From: Candidatus Woesearchaeota archaeon
GTDB taxonomy: Archaea; Nanobdellota; Nanobdellia; Woesearchaeales; DSVV01
NCBI GenBank assembly: GCA_016215305.1
Contig: JACRKI010000080.1
Coordinates: 1-13,105, forward strand
Length of the DNA: 13,105 nt
Direction of reading: 5' to 3'
This document shows, piece after piece, positions 12,937 through 13,105 of this stretch. Numbering within the stretch: position 1 is the stretch's first letter; the number at the start of each line of letters is the position of its first letter. Below the pieces are notes generated by a model. That model did no database searches and had not been told where the DNA came from. It worked only from the letters and a program-made list of their open reading frames with translations. The translations under genes and the position numbers were made by a program.

Positions 12937-13104
12937 TCATTTTGTCGTGCATTTACTGATACACTTGCTGCAATCTCCTTGCCATGTCCCTTTGACTGTT
13001 GTACAGCGCTGCTGGAGCTGCTTGCATGTTGTCTTTTGCATTTGTGTGCATTTCATCGCTCCAAACGCTTCCCCAATAAAGCTGCTATCAGAAGTTAATG
13101 CTCC
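12937..13104 (-). CDS. C-terminus of a Cys-rich protein cut by the right edge
   Basis: On the minus strand one frame is open from the window edge for 55 codons to TGA at 12937-12939. The tail begins GALTSDSSFIGEAFGAMKC and ends GDCSKCISKCTTK. It has six cysteines (tail positions 19, 27, 34, 45, 48 and 52), which suggests a disulfide-stabilised exported domain, as in the lipoprotein at 5251. A competing frame is open for 41 codons after a TAG and contains MHTNAKDNMQAAPAALYNSQ, so the frame choice is not certain. The N-terminal part, including any signal peptide, lies outside the window. It would run in the same direction as the ThyX-like gene, about 80 bases upstream of it. Confidence 0.45.
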   Translation of the reverse strand, partial: GALTSDSSFIGEAFGAMKCTQMQKTTCKQLQQRCTTVKGTWQGDCSKCISKCTTK

Positions 13105-13105
13105 A

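Noticed and set aside
1..13105. CRISPR array, insertion sequence or transposase
   Set aside because: No regularly spaced short repeats and no transposase or integrase motifs were seen in any frame. The dispersed repeats lack an associated enzyme here.

Overview
The window is AT-rich archaeal DNA. The gene content is diagnostic: Spt5 (NGN plus KOW), a SecE/Sec61-gamma subunit, an FtsZ1-type tubulin, an archaeal FKBP with a metal-binding tail, an archaeal-type cytidylate kinase, ribosomal protein S17e and the chromatin protein Alba. Compact genes, a Thr-rich lipoprotein with a Cys-rich C-terminal domain, and TATA-like boxes directly before leaderless starts fit a DPANN-type archaeon (for example the Woesearchaeota/Pacearchaeota side). 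That placement is an inference; no rRNA is present to settle it.

Layout. Positions 1-280 hold a possible gene tail, one copy of a dispersed non-coding repeat and a T-rich terminator. Positions 281-3208 on the minus strand are an information/division block read fkbp -> ftsZ -> secE -> spt5; ftsZ-secE-spt5 is a familiar archaeal order. Positions 3209-3585 are non-coding and rich in inverted repeats. Cytidylate kinase (minus) and S17e (plus) diverge around a strong double hairpin at 4293-4357. Alba and the lipoprotein follow on the plus strand, each with its own TATA box. Two small membrane proteins (90 and 36 residues) lie on the minus strand at 5776-6160.

A tRNA-Arg(UCG) gene at 6248-6321 is followed by a second copy of its own 3' end about 100 bp downstream, and then by a palindromic relative of the repeat seen at the left edge. 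Next is a plus-strand operon of three genes: a D-2-hydroxyacid dehydrogenase, an ICMT-family membrane methyltransferase and an Sfm1-like SPOUT methyltransferase.

The right part is on the minus strand: a 569-residue double-domain ThyX-like protein, then an unrecognised 447-residue protein with a four-cysteine motif, whose stop overlaps the start (ATGA) of a dipeptide-epimerase-like enolase-superfamily enzyme. This two-gene cassette has fewer GCG/CGC triplets by eye than its neighbours and is the best candidate here for an undescribed, perhaps transferred, pathway. The right edge carries the C-terminus of a Cys-rich protein, in a frame that is not fully certain.
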